Source of the DNA: Culicoidibacter larvae
GTDB taxonomy: Bacteria > Bacillota_I > Bacilli_A > Culicoidibacterales > Culicoidibacteraceae
DNA length: 64,000 nt
Direction: 5' to 3'
Assembly (NCBI RefSeq): GCF_005771635.1
Contig: NZ_VBWP01000005.1
Span: 124,001 to 188,000, forward strand
The position numbers were made by a program, and so were the translations under genes. The notes beneath the pieces are model-generated. The model saw only the letters and a program-made list of their open reading frames with translations, ran no database searches and was not told where the DNA came from. This document shows positions 35,604-46,240 of the stretch, piece by piece (the stretch's first letter is position 1; each line of letters opens with the position of its first letter).

Positions 35604-36245
35604 CTATTTATTATCTTTTTCCGTTTCTTGGTTAACCAAATACATAAGCGTATGTAAGTGACTTGTTAAGTCAATATTTTCAACTACAACATTGCTCGGC
35701 ACATCAAGGCGATGTGAAGAGAAGTTTAAGAAACCGCGGAAGCCTAAAGCTACCAGACGATCAGCAACATCTTGAGTTACTTCATTCGGTAACGCCAAAA
35801 TTGCTGTATTAACACCTTCTGGAAGATGTTCTTCCAATTCATTAATGTTGTAAACCGGTACATCACCAATAGTTGTGCCGGTACGGTCAACATCAATATC
35901 AAAGCTTGCAACAATACGTACATTGTTACCTTTAATATAGTTATAGTTTACCAGTGCAGTCCCTAAGTGACCAACACCAAATAAAATAACGCCACGATCG
36001 TGGTCCATGCCTAAGAAACGGCGTAACTCAGCAATCACTTTGTCAACATTATAGCCGACACGTTGCTTTCCGAGTTCTCCGATATATGAGAAGTCACGAC
36101 GAATAGTAGTAGCTTCAATTTTAATAATTTTCTCTAATTCTGCTGAATTTATTGTTGTCACGCCTTTTTCTTTTAATTTCAAGAATTGGCGGTAATATTG
36201 TGGTAATCGACGGGCTGTTGCGCGTGATAATTTTTCAGTTTTCAT
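35604..36245 (-). CDS. rex: redox-sensing transcriptional repressor Rex
   Basis: A 213-residue NADH/NAD+ sensor. The winged helix spans about 1-80 (IKIEATTIRRDFSYIGELGKQRVGYNV), followed by a Rossmann domain with VILFGVGHLGTAL binding NAD(H) and a C-terminal swapped helix. Rex leaves DNA when NADH rises and so derepresses fermentation and anaerobic genes. GGAGG precedes ATG at 36245; tsaD ends 20 bases upstream, indicating an operon. Rex sites in this window were not found with confidence. Confidence 0.97.
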   Translation of the reverse strand: MKTEKLSRATARRLPQYYRQFLKLKEKGVTTINSAELEKIIKIEATTIRRDFSYIGELGKQRVGYNVDKVIAELRRFLGMDHDRGVILFGVGHLGTALVNYNYIKGNNVRIVASFDIDVDRTGTTIGDVPVYNINELEEHLPEGVNTAILALPNEVTQDVADRLVALGFRGFLNFSSHRLDVPSNVVVENIDLTSHLHTLMYLVNQETEKDNK

Positions 36246-36265
36246 GAGAGATTCCTCCTTGGTAA

Positions 36266-37267
36266 TTAAGATAGTTTGCCATTTGGCTTAGCATCCAACG
36301 CCATAGTTGCCAAAGGAATTTCTTGCATATATTGATAATATGCAGCTGCACCAATCATTGCGGCATTATCACCACAGTATTGTAATTCCGGCATAGCTAA
36401 AGTTACGTTAGACAACTGATTAACTGCTGACTCAATCTGAGTTCTCAGTCCAATATTTGCACTCACACCTCCACAAACAATTACTTGTTTGGCCCCGTAA
36501 GCTTGTGCTGCTCTTATTGTTTTACCTACTAGTTCCTCAATCACTATTTTCTGAAAACTGGCAGAAATATCACCATTATCAAGAGCTTGCCCCTTTTGGC
36601 GCGCACTGTTGATATAGTTTAATACTGCTGATTTCAAACCGCTAAAACTAAAATCATAAGGCGATTCCAGCTTTGGCTTTGGGAAAGATATCGTTGCTTC
36701 ATTATTGGCAGCTGCGCGATCTATATGCGGTCCTCCCGGGTACGGATATCCGAGTACCCTTGCAACCTTATCATATACTTCACCGGCAGCGTCATCCAGA
36801 GTCGCACCTATCAATTCGAAATCGAAATGATCCTTCATATAGATGAGCTCAGTATGTCCACCTGAAACAACAAGAGCAATTAACGGAAATTCAAAATTCT
36901 GCGTCAACGCATTGGCATAAATATGTCCGGCAATATGATGCACCGGGATTAACGGTAAATCATAAAGCAGTGCCAAGGTTTTTGCTGCTTGAATCCCAAC
37001 TAACAATGAACCAACGAGTCCTGGTGTCGCAGTAACCGCAATAGCATCAATATCTTCGAATTTCAGCTTGGCCTCGCTTAACGCTTCAGCCAACACTGCA
37101 GTTATCGCTTCTACATGGTAACGACTGGCAACTTCAGGAACAACACCACCAAATTTTTGGTGAATTGCAATCTGAGTTGTTGTCACTAAACTACAAACCC
37201 GCACACCATCTTCAATGATGGCAGCACTTGTTTCATCGCAGCTCGTTTCAATAGCAAATATTCGCAT
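36266..37267 (-). CDS. tsaD: tRNA N6-adenosine threonylcarbamoyltransferase TsaD
   Basis: A 333-residue catalytic subunit of t6A37 tRNA modification. It begins [15 protein letters not shown], holds the metal ligands [10 protein letters not shown] and a late [12 protein letters not shown]. It works with TsaB and TsaE, both encoded just upstream. A GGAGTGAG-type site precedes ATG at 37267. Part of the cluster tsaE-tsaB-rimI-tsaD-rex. Confidence 0.97.
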   Translation of the reverse strand: MRIFAIETSCDETSAAIIEDGVRVCSLVTTTQIAIHQKFGGVVPEVASRYHVEAITAVLAEALSEAKLKFEDIDAIAVTATPGLVGSLLVGIQAAKTLALLYDLPLIPVHHIAGHIYANALTQNFEFPLIALVVSGGHTELIYMKDHFDFELIGATLDDAAGEVYDKVARVLGYPYPGGPHIDRAAANNEATISFPKPKLESPYDFSFSGLKSAVLNYINSARQKGQALDNGDISASFQKIVIEELVGKTIRAAQAYGAKQVIVCGGVSANIGLRTQIESAVNQLSNVTLAMPELQYCGDNAAMIGAAAYYQYMQEIPLATMALDAKPNGKLS

Positions 37268-37333
37268 TATCTCTCACTCCGTACAATAATTGTATAGCAA
37301 GTCACAATAAAAATAAAGTGAAACGCATACTTT

Positions 37334-37789
37334 TTACACAATTTCATAATTAAAAATAATTCCATCTTCAGGCGGATTCTGGTAATAGTTTTTACGACTG
37401 CCAACAGCCTCAAATCCATTCTTCAAATACACCTTTTGAGCCGCAATATTGCTGGCTCTTACTTCCAGAGAAACCGTCACTATCCCGCTATTTTTCATTA
37501 ATTGTAAATAGTCGGCAATCAATCTACTTGCAAGTCCTTGCTTGCGTACTTGCGGATCAATATAGATACTAATAATCTCACTGTAGTCACCGGCAAATTG
37601 ATACCAAATGTATCCTAAGCAATCTTCACCTTCCAAAATCAAAACATTCATGTTAGGATTCGCAATTGCTTCAAGCAGTGATTGCTTACTTTGCTCCCGG
37701 GATTGGTGGAATTGACTTGTCTCAATTTCGCCAATCTGCGCAATTTCCCCCAAATCATCAATCGTTAACGCACGTATTTCCATATTCAT
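37334..37789 (-). CDS. rimI: ribosomal protein S18-alanine N-acetyltransferase RimI-like
   Basis: A 151-residue GNAT. It starts IRALTIDDLGEIAQIGE, has the acetyl-CoA loop VRKQGLASRLI and the NIAAQKVYLKNGF block typical of RimI. It sits between tsaB and tsaD as in many bacteria. ATG at 37789 overlaps the TAA of tsaB (TAATG). Confidence 0.9.
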   Translation of the reverse strand: MNMEIRALTIDDLGEIAQIGEIETSQFHQSREQSKQSLLEAIANPNMNVLILEGEDCLGYIWYQFAGDYSEIISIYIDPQVRKQGLASRLIADYLQLMKNSGIVTVSLEVRASNIAAQKVYLKNGFEAVGSRKNYYQNPPEDGIIFNYEIV

Positions 37790-38424
37790 TACCGTTCCGC
37801 TTCTAGCTCAGCCTGTGATTTTTTCAAGTACAGCGGTACCAACGCATGAATATCTTCGACTGCCGGACGTTGTTCAGCTAAGGCAATCACATTCTGCAAA
37901 TCAATCCGCAGCGGCTCAATAATTTGATTGACTTCCATCCCAGAAACAGCCTCACCTAAGCTATAAGCCTTGTACTCTTGCAAGTAGCCGCTTGCCTCAA
38001 GAACAGTGTACATGCCTTCTGGTAAAACCGATGCAAGCTTGTTCCCGTCTTTCTGGTATATCGCCGCAAAAACCATATCCCGTTTGGCATCTAAAACCGG
38101 CATCACAATGCCATCTTCTGCTTGCATTGCCAACGCCTCTAAAGAGTTCACAATCTTTACCGGCGTTCTCAGTGCAAAACTCCAAGTCTTGGCAATGGTA
38201 ATGCCAATCCGTACTCCGGTAAAAGCACCCGGTCCATCAACAACTACTAACTCATCAATTTCTTTTGCTGCAACATCATGTTCCTTAAGTAATTGCTCAA
38301 CCACAACCATTGCACTGCTTGAATGACGCTCGCTGCCCTCACCATAACTGCTAAAAAGCACACCATCCAGTTCCAGACCAATACCCAACTCACTGAGTGC
38401 CGTATTAATAATCAATCGCTTCAT
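37789..38424 (-). CDS. tsaB: tRNA threonylcarbamoyladenosine biosynthesis protein TsaB
   Basis: A 211-residue ASKHA-fold protein that dimerises with TsaD. The motif VDGPGAFTGVRIGI at about 65-78 is the TsaB signature. The ATG at 38424 overlaps the tsaE stop (TGATG) with GAGGAG upstream; a TTG one codon earlier is not needed. Confidence 0.94.
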   Translation of the reverse strand: MKRLIINTALSELGIGLELDGVLFSSYGEGSERHSSSAMVVVEQLLKEHDVAAKEIDELVVVDGPGAFTGVRIGITIAKTWSFALRTPVKIVNSLEALAMQAEDGIVMPVLDAKRDMVFAAIYQKDGNKLASVLPEGMYTVLEASGYLQEYKAYSLGEAVSGMEVNQIIEPLRIDLQNVIALAEQRPAVEDIHALVPLYLKKSQAELEAER

Positions 38425-38870
38425 CAAACCCGCTCCTCAAATAAATTCTGATAGTTTGTATCAGTGACAGTAACCACAATTGTTCGATGTTGCTCGTCCA
38501 TCATCAAAAACTCCAAGGCAATAACTGTTTTCGGCAACAATTCTTCAATACACGACGGCCACTCAATCACGGTAACACCATCACCATAAATATATTCTTC
38601 CAATAATTCAGCATCACTGTCCAAGTCAGCTCGATAAGCATCAATATGATAGAGGGGAAAACGCCCCTCATCATATTCCTTAATCAAAGTAAAAGTAGGG
38701 CTAGTCACACGTTCCGTAATATTCAGGCTTCGTGCCAAATAACGCGTAAAAGTTGTTTTTCCGGCACCAAGATCACCGGTCAGCAACAATACTGCGCCGC
38801 GCTCCAAATGCCGGCCAATATAAGCCGCTAGCTCAGCAACTTCTTTTTCAGTATAATTTTCAAAACGCAT
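38424..38870 (-). CDS. tsaE: tRNA threonylcarbamoyladenosine biosynthesis ATPase TsaE
   Basis: A 148-residue P-loop ATPase resetting the TsaBD complex. Walker A is LTGDLGAGKTTFTRYLA, followed by the TSPTFTLIKEY loop and the Walker B-like VIEWPS. ATG at 38870 follows a GGGTGATT site at 6 bases; a GTG at 38882 inside that site is an alternative. It follows the PfoR-like gene by 15 bases and overlaps tsaB. Confidence 0.94.
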   Translation of the reverse strand: MRFENYTEKEVAELAAYIGRHLERGAVLLLTGDLGAGKTTFTRYLARSLNITERVTSPTFTLIKEYDEGRFPLYHIDAYRADLDSDAELLEEYIYGDGVTVIEWPSCIEELLPKTVIALEFLMMDEQHRTIVVTVTDTNYQNLFEERV

Positions 38871-38885
38871 TACATCAATCACCCA

Positions 38886-39875
38886 CTACAGTTTCATATC
38901 ATTGGTTCTAATTAAATTCTTCTTACGCATAAACTCACTGATAGCCAAACTTATCACTGCCGGAATAATAAAATGCAGTAATAAAATCGGCAACCACGCG
39001 CTGTTACCCATCACTTCTAAAGTCGTCAACTGGCCAACAAGTCCGCTTGTTCCCATCCCGGCACCGACCGAATTGGTTTCCATATGGAAAACCATTGTCG
39101 CTAATCCACCGCCGATTGCTGATGCAATTGTCGGCGGCAGCCAAATCAATGGGTGCTTAATAATATTCGGCAATTGGATTTTCGAAGTACCAATCCCCTG
39201 TGTCAGTAATCCGCTCACGCCGTTCTCGCGGAATGAACTTACAGCAAAACCAACCATTTGTGCACAACAGCCGGCAAGTGCGGCCCCGGCTGCCAACCCG
39301 CTGATTTGAATTGAAATACACAGCGCTGCCGAAGACATTGGCGAAGATAACACCATGCCAACAATAGTCGCAATCAGCACGCCCATCAGCAACGGCTGCA
39401 AAGTGGTCAACTCATTAATTGCTGTGCCAAACCATGCCATCGCCATTGATAAATATGGCGAAATGAAAATACCGACCGTTCCACCAATTAAAATGACTGC
39501 CAGCGGCACTAGCAATAAATCAAACTTTGTTTTGCCTTCAATCAGCTTACCGGCCTCAATACCAATAAGTGCAGCAACAAAAGCTCCAACCGGTTCACCC
39601 ATACCGATGGTCCCATTGGCAATAGCACCGGAACCAATCATTCCGGCTACAATGGCCGCCAAAATAGTAAAGTGCTTAGCACCACGCGAATAAGCCACGC
39701 CGGCACCAATTGCTGCCCCCATCATGTATTGCGCTACCGTTCCGATAGTAATCAATAATTCAAAATTAAAGATAACTCCTATCTGCCGAATTATTACACC
39801 CACGATTAAAGACGCAAACAGCCCTTTTGCCATGCCATCAAGCACCGTGGCTAAATAATTTTGCACCTGTTTCAT
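38886..39875 (-). CDS. PTS EIIC-type membrane protein, PfoR-like
   Basis: A 329-residue polytopic membrane protein with about ten helices and many Gly/Ala residues (VAGMIGSGAIANGTIGMGEP, SSPMSSAALCISI). It resembles the PTS EIIC-2/PfoR group, which includes the C. perfringens PfoR protein. No EIIA or EIIB gene is adjacent, so sugar phosphorylation is doubtful and a stand-alone transport or regulatory role is possible. ATG at 39875 has GAGG 9 bases upstream; a reading extended to 39962 lacks a ribosome site. It is followed closely by tsaE. Confidence 0.78.
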   Translation of the reverse strand: MKQVQNYLATVLDGMAKGLFASLIVGVIIRQIGVIFNFELLITIGTVAQYMMGAAIGAGVAYSRGAKHFTILAAIVAGMIGSGAIANGTIGMGEPVGAFVAALIGIEAGKLIEGKTKFDLLLVPLAVILIGGTVGIFISPYLSMAMAWFGTAINELTTLQPLLMGVLIATIVGMVLSSPMSSAALCISIQISGLAAGAALAGCCAQMVGFAVSSFRENGVSGLLTQGIGTSKIQLPNIIKHPLIWLPPTIASAIGGGLATMVFHMETNSVGAGMGTSGLVGQLTTLEVMGNSAWLPILLLHFIIPAVISLAISEFMRKKNLIRTNDMKL

Positions 39876-39929
39876 ACAATATCGCCTCTTTTGTATTATT
39901 ATACTGGAATCTATTTTAAAGCGCAAAAA

Positions 39930-39951
39930 ATGTTGGCAGTCACACCAACAT
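39930..39951 (-). terminator. murA terminator
   Basis: A 7-bp stem (39930-39936 and 39945-39951) followed by six T residues on the minus strand, 24 bases past the murA stop. Confidence 0.75.
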
Positions 39952-39974
39952 CTTCTACTCACCTTTTTATTTGT

Positions 39975-41228
39975 TTAAACCTCTTCAACCCAGAGTTTTG
40001 CTCCTAAGTTGCTTAACTTCTCAATAATTCGATCATATCCGCGCTCGATATGTTCGATGTTTTGAATTTCAGTAATACCATCAGCTACAAGACCAGCAAG
40101 CACTAATGCTGCTCCCGCCCGTAAATCAGAAGCTTCCACCGTTGTCGCTTGCAAATCAGTTGGTCCGACAACAACTGCCGTTGCCGCCTCTTGGCGAATA
40201 TTGGCACCCATCTTTACAAGCTCATTCACATGTTTAAAACGAGCTGTATAAATGGTTTCATTTACTACGCTGGTTCCTTTAGCTTGCGTCAGCAATACTG
40301 TAAAAGGTTGCTGTAAGTCAGTAGCAAAACCAGGATAGACCATTGTTTTTAAATTAGTCGCTACTAATTCATCAGCCTTACGGATGATTAAATAATCATC
40401 GCCAAATTCCATCGGCACGCCGGCCTCACGCAATTTAGCCAAGAAAGCTTCCATATGCTCAACAATAATATTATTGATTCGCACTTCTTCACCCATCAAT
40501 GCCGCTGCCAGCATGTAGGTTCCCGCTTCAATACGATCAGGAATAATCTGGTGCACACAGCCATCAAGCCGCTCTACACCTTCAATCCGAATTAAGTCAG
40601 TTCCGGCTCCGGTAATCTTTGCTCCCATGTTATTCAACAATGTTGCCACATCAATAATTTCCGGCTCTTTCGCCGCATTCTCGATGTAAGTTGTACCTTC
40701 AGCATATACGGCAGCAAAAACAATATTAATTGTTGCGCCGACACTTGCTGTATCCAAGTTAATTCTTGCTCCGGTCAATTTCTCAGCTTCAAGATGATAC
40801 CCGCCGCCTTCATTAGTAACCGTTGCTCCCAAAGCTTGGAAACCACGAATATGTAAATCAATCGGACGCGGCCCTAAATAACAACCACCGGGAACCCCGA
40901 TTGTTGCTTTTTTAAAGCGCCCAAGCATTGCACCCATCAAATAATAAGAGGCACGCAATTTTTGAACTGCCCCCTCAATTAACGGTGTATATACCATATT
41001 CTCAGAATTGATAGTAATCGTCGTATCGTTCCGCTCAACATGACCACCGACTTCTTCAATCATTGCGATTAAAGCATCGACATCTGAAAGCTCAGGAACA
41101 TCTTCAATTTTTACTACGCCATTCGACAAAATAGATGCCGCAAGCAATGCCACAACACTATTTTTCGCTCCACTTATATCAACACTTCCGTTTAACGGGA
41201 AGCCACCTTCAACTTTTAATACACGCAT
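39975..41228 (-). CDS. murA: UDP-N-acetylglucosamine 1-carboxyvinyltransferase
   Basis: A 417-residue enzyme of the first committed step of peptidoglycan synthesis, adding enolpyruvate to UDP-GlcNAc; the target of fosfomycin. It begins [20 protein letters not shown], and the active-site loop [15 protein letters not shown] keeps the reactive cysteine, so fosfomycin sensitivity is expected. C-terminal [16 protein letters not shown] is canonical. ATG at 41228 gives normal length and has AAAGG upstream; a reading from 41327 would add 33 residues without support. Confidence 0.97.
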   Translation of the reverse strand: MRVLKVEGGFPLNGSVDISGAKNSVVALLAASILSNGVVKIEDVPELSDVDALIAMIEEVGGHVERNDTTITINSENMVYTPLIEGAVQKLRASYYLMGAMLGRFKKATIGVPGGCYLGPRPIDLHIRGFQALGATVTNEGGGYHLEAEKLTGARINLDTASVGATINIVFAAVYAEGTTYIENAAKEPEIIDVATLLNNMGAKITGAGTDLIRIEGVERLDGCVHQIIPDRIEAGTYMLAAALMGEEVRINNIIVEHMEAFLAKLREAGVPMEFGDDYLIIRKADELVATNLKTMVYPGFATDLQQPFTVLLTQAKGTSVVNETIYTARFKHVNELVKMGANIRQEAATAVVVGPTDLQATTVEASDLRAGAALVLAGLVADGITEIQNIEHIERGYDRIIEKLSNLGAKLWVEEV

Positions 41229-41292
41229 CTTTTTTTTCCTTTCTCGGAAATAAATAATCAACAATTCTATTATAATAAAAAAAGCTGCTTCT

Positions 41293-41325
41293 GGGAAGTC
41301 CTTTTTCCAAAAGAAAGGACTTCCC
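41293..41325 (-). repeat. 12-bp inverted repeat between the deacetylase gene and murA
   Basis: A perfect 12-bp hairpin (41293-41304 and 41314-41325). On the minus strand a run of seven T occurs 12 bases later, so it may be a loose terminator for the deacetylase gene or part of the murA leader. Confidence 0.55.
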
Positions 41326-41346
41326 ATTCACAACTTTTCCCAAAAA

Positions 41347-42195
41347 TTAATCAACCGGCGGTATTTCCATTGAACTGCTCACACGCATCCGCGGCAGAGC
41401 AAAATAATCCATAGATTCATTTACAATCCCATGCTCAACGGTAAATGCCAAATGATAGCCAGCTTCTTTTATAGCTGATTCAGCCTCATCATTATAATGA
41501 CCAAACGGATAACAAAAATATTCGGTACCAAGCATATCCTGCATATGCTTCATATCTTCAATAATACCATCACGATCTAAAGTTGTAATTAATCCCTGAC
41601 CATCGCTGCCGGCTTTATGCAATCCATACGAATGCGAAGCCACCTCAACATAGCCGCTCTCTTTTAGTTCTTGAACTTCTTCCGGGTTTAAATGGCCCGG
41701 TTTTCGTTCGTCGGCATATTCGCCGATAACGAAAGTTAAAGCTCGCATATCATATTTTTTAAGCAACGGCAAAACCAGAGTCTTCATTGAATATAAACCA
41801 TCGTCAAAAGTCAGCACAACACTCTTCTCGGGAATTCCAACCTTATTGTTTAAATACTCATCCAACTGTTTCATAGTAATCGTCGTATAACCATTATCCC
41901 GAAAATATTGCAAATGCTTTTCAAAATTCTCAACCGGAATATTGTTTGCATCATCTGTAATACCTTGATCATTCACCTCATGGTACATCAATACCGGAAT
42001 ATCAAGACCAGCAATATATGGATATTTTGGCGCCTCAGGTTCATTAGCTTTAGTCTCAACGTTATTTGCCGTTGTTGCCGGAACTACTGCATCACTCGCT
42101 TTAGGGCTAAATAAAGTAAACATTAAAAATACATTCAAGGCAATTAAGGCCACTGCTGCAACACCCATTATAACAGCTAAAACTCGCTTATTCAC
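41347..42195 (-). CDS. membrane-anchored polysaccharide deacetylase
   Basis: A 282-residue protein with an N-terminal membrane helix (about 5-27), a linker and an extracellular NodB-type domain: PVLMYHEVND, TFDDG (metal Asp pair), and ASHSYGLH carrying metal histidines. It likely removes N-acetyl groups from peptidoglycan or another surface glycan. The start is GTG at 42195 with GAGGGA about 10 bases upstream. It precedes murA in the same direction, which fits an envelope role. Confidence 0.87.
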   Translation of the reverse strand: MNKRVLAVIMGVAAVALIALNVFLMFTLFSPKASDAVVPATTANNVETKANEPEAPKYPYIAGLDIPVLMYHEVNDQGITDDANNIPVENFEKHLQYFRDNGYTTITMKQLDEYLNNKVGIPEKSVVLTFDDGLYSMKTLVLPLLKKYDMRALTFVIGEYADERKPGHLNPEEVQELKESGYVEVASHSYGLHKAGSDGQGLITTLDRDGIIEDMKHMQDMLGTEYFCYPFGHYNDEAESAIKEAGYHLAFTVEHGIVNESMDYFALPRMRVSSSMEIPPVD

Positions 42196-42271
42196 GCCTT
42201 CACATCCCTCTTTTTTTATGTACTAATAATACCATATTTTCTGCGCTTCTTTCCTTACAATAATGTAACAT

Positions 42272-42304
42272 AAAAAAGTGGCCCCCGTTCGAGACCACTT
42301 TTTT
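42272..42304 (-). terminator. udp terminator
   Basis: A 10-bp stem (42272-42281 and 42295-42304) ending in a T run on the minus strand, directly after the stop at 42306. Confidence 0.85.
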
Positions 42305-42305
42305 A

Positions 42306-43055
42306 TTACTTTTCTTCCCTAATCAACTGACGAACCGCATCAATAGCAATCTCGATTGCCACCTCAACATTTTCATCAACCGGATTTGGCAATCCGGCCT
42401 GCGCGCGTTCCTGATTAGCTACTACCAGCAACACCGTCCCGCAACGCACCTTTAAATAACTGGCAATCGTAAACAAAGCTGCCGACTCCATTTCTGAACC
42501 AACACAACCCAACGCAAGCCACGCCTGCCACTTATTTTCAAGTTCATAACTCACCGGCTTAGTGCTCGGTTGATGCTGCCCATAAAACGAATCCTTGCAT
42601 TCAACAACACCCACATGCGGTGCTTTGCCATGCGCCTTGCTGGCATTGACCAATGCCGTCGTCACCGCAAAATCAGCAACCGCGGGAAATTCAATCGGCG
42701 CGTACTCTTTGGAAGTCCCTTCCATACGCACCGCACCGGTAGCAACAATCACATCGCCACCAACAACATCAAGCGCCATACCACCACAAGTTCCAACCCG
42801 AATAAAAGTATCGGCACCAATATGCACCAACTCTTCCATCGCAATCGCCGCACTCGGCCCGCCAATTCCGGTTGAAGTGACCGAAACTTTAACACCGTCC
42901 AAGTATCCGGTATACGTCACATACTCACGAAAATCGCCAACCAACTGAGCATCATCCAAATATGCAGCAATTTTTGCGCACCGCTTAGGATCACCGGGCA
43001 TCAACACAAAGCGCCCGACATCACCCTTTTCCAACCCAATATGCATCTCTGCCAT
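42306..43055 (-). CDS. udp: uridine phosphorylase-like nucleoside phosphorylase
   Basis: A 249-residue NP-I family enzyme. Phosphate and ribose-site motifs are [40 protein letters not shown] and [19 protein letters not shown] and the overall pattern fit uridine phosphorylase better than DeoD. It splits nucleosides with phosphate into base and ribose-1-phosphate for salvage. The ATG at 43055 has AAAGGAG 9 bases upstream; a longer reading to 43151 would cover the fba terminator and is not supported. Confidence 0.88.
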   Translation of the reverse strand: MAEMHIGLEKGDVGRFVLMPGDPKRCAKIAAYLDDAQLVGDFREYVTYTGYLDGVKVSVTSTGIGGPSAAIAMEELVHIGADTFIRVGTCGGMALDVVGGDVIVATGAVRMEGTSKEYAPIEFPAVADFAVTTALVNASKAHGKAPHVGVVECKDSFYGQHQPSTKPVSYELENKWQAWLALGCVGSEMESAALFTIASYLKVRCGTVLLVVANQERAQAGLPNPVDENVEVAIEIAIDAVRQLIREEK

Positions 43056-43104
43056 ACACAACAACTCCTTTACCATCATTATAGCTGTTTTAGGGAAAAA
43101 GAAA

Positions 43105-43138
43105 AGGCGATGTGACCGGCAAAACCGGCACATCGCCT
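43105..43138 (-). terminator. fba terminator
   Basis: A GC-rich 13-bp stem with one bulged base (43105-43119 and 43125-43138), followed by a T-rich tract on the minus strand. Confidence 0.87.
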
Positions 43139-43151
43139 CCCATTTTTGCAA

Positions 43152-44006
43152 TTACGCTTGTCCGTTAGAACCAAACTCTTGCATTTTTTCTTTTACAACT
43201 TTAACAATTGCAGCTTTACCTGGGCCGATAACTTTACGTGGATCGTATTGTTTACTATCGTTTGCCAAGAATTCACGAACAGCTGCTGTCCAAACTTGTT
43301 GGCACTCAGTGTTTACGTTAATTTTTGCATGTCCTAATTCAATTGCTTTTTTGATTTGATTTTCAGGAATTCCGCTTCCGCCGTGTAATACAAGTGGCGC
43401 TCCGGTTAATTCAGAAATTTCTTTCATTTCAGCAAATCCTAAGTTTGGTTCACCATCATAAGGACCGTGAACTGAACCAAGAGCAGCTGCTAATGCATCG
43501 ATATGAGCCTCATTTACCATACGTTCACATTCGTGCGCGTCAGCATATTGAATACCACCAATAACACCATCTTCTTCGCCACCAACAGTTCCAACTTCAG
43601 CTTCAACTGAAACACCTTTTGGATGTGCATATTCAACAACTTGTTGAGTTGTTTTAATATTGTCATCAATTGGATGATGAGAACCATCAATCATTACTGA
43701 AGTAAATCCAGCATCAATCGCAGCTTTACAGCTATCAAAACTTGAACCATGGTCTAAATGAATTGCTACTGGTACAGTAATTTTCATATCTTCCATAAGT
43801 CCTTTAGTCATCATAACAACAGTATTGAATCCGCCCATGTATTTTGCTGCACCCTCAGATACACCAAGAATAACCGGTGAATTTTCTTCTTGAGCTGCTT
43901 GTAAAATTGCTTGTGTCCACTCAAGGTTATTAATGTTGAATTGACCAACTGCATAATGACCAGCTTTTGCTTTTTTTAACATTTCTGTCATAGAAACTAA
44001 TGCCAT
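43152..44006 (-). CDS. fba: fructose-bisphosphate aldolase, class II
   Basis: A 284-residue zinc aldolase of glycolysis and gluconeogenesis. The zinc and catalytic regions are [27 protein letters not shown], and [36 protein letters not shown] precedes ATG at 44006. The order rpoE-pyrG-fba-murA is a typical Bacillota neighbourhood, here with a toxin-antitoxin-like module, udp and a deacetylase interposed. Confidence 0.97.
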   Translation of the reverse strand: MALVSMTEMLKKAKAGHYAVGQFNINNLEWTQAILQAAQEENSPVILGVSEGAAKYMGGFNTVVMMTKGLMEDMKITVPVAIHLDHGSSFDSCKAAIDAGFTSVMIDGSHHPIDDNIKTTQQVVEYAHPKGVSVEAEVGTVGGEEDGVIGGIQYADAHECERMVNEAHIDALAAALGSVHGPYDGEPNLGFAEMKEISELTGAPLVLHGGSGIPENQIKKAIELGHAKINVNTECQQVWTAAVREFLANDSKQYDPRKVIGPGKAAIVKVVKEKMQEFGSNGQA

Positions 44007-44043
44007 AATAAATGCCTCCTAAAATTCTTTAAATTCGTTATTA

Positions 44044-44072
44044 ATTATAGCAGATTTTGCCTGCTTTCACAA
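44044..44072 (-). promoter_or_regulatory. fba promoter
   Basis: Minus strand -35 TTGTGA (44067-44072), 17-base spacer, perfect -10 TATAAT (44044-44049). The spacer contains a small AGCAG/CTGCT palindrome. Confidence 0.7.
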
Positions 44073-44101
44073 ACAATATCGGTATAATCTTTGGTATTAA
44101 A

Positions 44102-44125
44102 TTCAAAGAAACCCATTTCTTTGAA
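44102..44125. repeat. perfect 10-bp inverted repeat upstream of the fba promoter
   Basis: TTCAAAGAAA (44102-44111), four bases, then its exact complement (44116-44125), 30 bases upstream of the fba -35 and just after the pyrG terminator. It may be an operator or a second hairpin of the pyrG terminator. Confidence 0.65.
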
Positions 44126-44127
44126 AA

Positions 44128-44157
44128 AAAGGGCACGACAGTGAGGTCGTGCCCTTT
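44128..44157 (-). terminator. pyrG terminator
   Basis: A perfect 12-bp stem (44128-44139 and 44146-44157, loop of six), followed by T residues on the minus strand, just after the pyrG stop. Confidence 0.9.
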
Positions 44158-44160
44158 TGT

Positions 44161-45976
<1,816 letters not shown>

Positions 45977-45999
45977 AAAATAATTTTATTAAAATATTA

Positions 46000-46029
46000 T
46001 TTAAATAAAATGATAATTTATGTTATAAT
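46000..46029 (+). promoter_or_regulatory. promoter of the small-peptide toxin mRNA
   Basis: Perfect -10 TATAAT at 46024-46029 with a weak -35 (TTTAAA at 46000-46005, 18-base spacer). The start is expected near 46036, at GTGGC. Confidence 0.55.
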
Positions 46030-46041
46030 AAAAACGTGGCA

Positions 46042-46070
46042 TCACAATACTCGCCCTGAAAGCGAGGTGA
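46042..46070 (+). promoter_or_regulatory. 5' hairpin sequestering the toxin ribosome binding site
   Basis: CTCGC (46050-46054) pairs with GCGAG (46062-46066), extended after a small bulge by TCAC (46042-46045) with GTGA (46067-46070). The Shine-Dalgarno GAGGTGA (46064-46070) is buried in the stem, so translation should need refolding or processing. Confidence 0.65.
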
Positions 46071-46094
46071 CCTAGATGGAAATGCTTGCAGTTG
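46068..46094 (+). repeat. direct repeat copy 1 (toxin translation-initiation region)
   Basis: A 27-base unit made of TGACCTAGATG and TGCTTGCAGTTG separated by four bases. It covers the ribosome site, start codon and codons 1-7 of the peptide. The partner copy is at 46202-46228, with 10/11 and 12/12 matches in the two blocks. Confidence 0.9.
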
Positions 46095-46147
46095 TAATCC
46101 TACTGCTTATCATCTTATTTCGCAATAAAGATGATAACCAAGAGTAG
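46076..46147 (+). CDS. 23-residue hydrophobic peptide, putative type I toxin
   Basis: The peptide MEMLAVVILLLIILFRNKDDNQE has one membrane-spanning stretch (about 3-15) and a charged C-terminal tail, the general build of Fst/Ldr/TxpA-type membrane toxins. GAGGTGA lies 6 bases before ATG at 46076 but inside a hairpin. The gene faces an antisense RNA gene and shares a terminator with it. It lacks the Pro-x-x-x-Gly core of Fst, so it may be a new family. Toxicity is inferred from the arrangement, not shown. In the rpoE-pyrG intergenic region, opposite in direction to both. Confidence 0.72.
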   Translation: MEMLAVVILLLIILFRNKDDNQE

Positions 46148-46162
46148 AGACAGACGCCACAC

Positions 46163-46198
46163 AAAAAAGAAGCCAAATCCAACCCCGGCTTCTTTTTT
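46163..46198. terminator. bidirectional terminator shared by toxin mRNA and antisense RNA
   Basis: A perfect 12-bp stem (46163-46174 and 46187-46198) with A and T runs built into both ends and a 12-base loop. It ends the plus-strand toxin transcript and the minus-strand RNA, so their loops are exactly complementary. It probably also ends rpoE transcription. Confidence 0.88.
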
Positions 46199-46201
46199 CT
46201 T

Positions 46202-46228
46202 TGACCTAAATGTACTTGCTTGCAGTTG
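46202..46228 (+). repeat. direct repeat copy 2 (5' part of the antisense RNA gene)
   Basis: TGACCTAAATG and TGCTTGCAGTTG separated by four bases, in the same order and spacing as at 46068-46094. Transcribed on the minus strand it gives two segments complementary to the toxin start region. Confidence 0.9.
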
Positions 46229-46240
46229 CTGTACAATAAT

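Larger units (their letters stand above)
46163..46234 (-). ncRNA. putative antitoxin RNA (RNA II-like)
   Basis: A transcript from the promoter at 46241-46269 to the shared terminator would be about 70-75 nt with no reading frame. Its 5' part is complementary to both direct-repeat blocks of the toxin mRNA, and its 3' part to the terminator loop. This is the arrangement of RNA II in par/Fst loci. The antisense terminator loop contains TTGG, which fits a U-turn (YUNR) motif used for rapid pairing. Confidence 0.65.

Noticed and set aside
41229-41327. Longer N-terminus for MurA
   Set aside because: The added 33 residues lie over a hairpin and T run, have no ribosome site, and exceed the family length.
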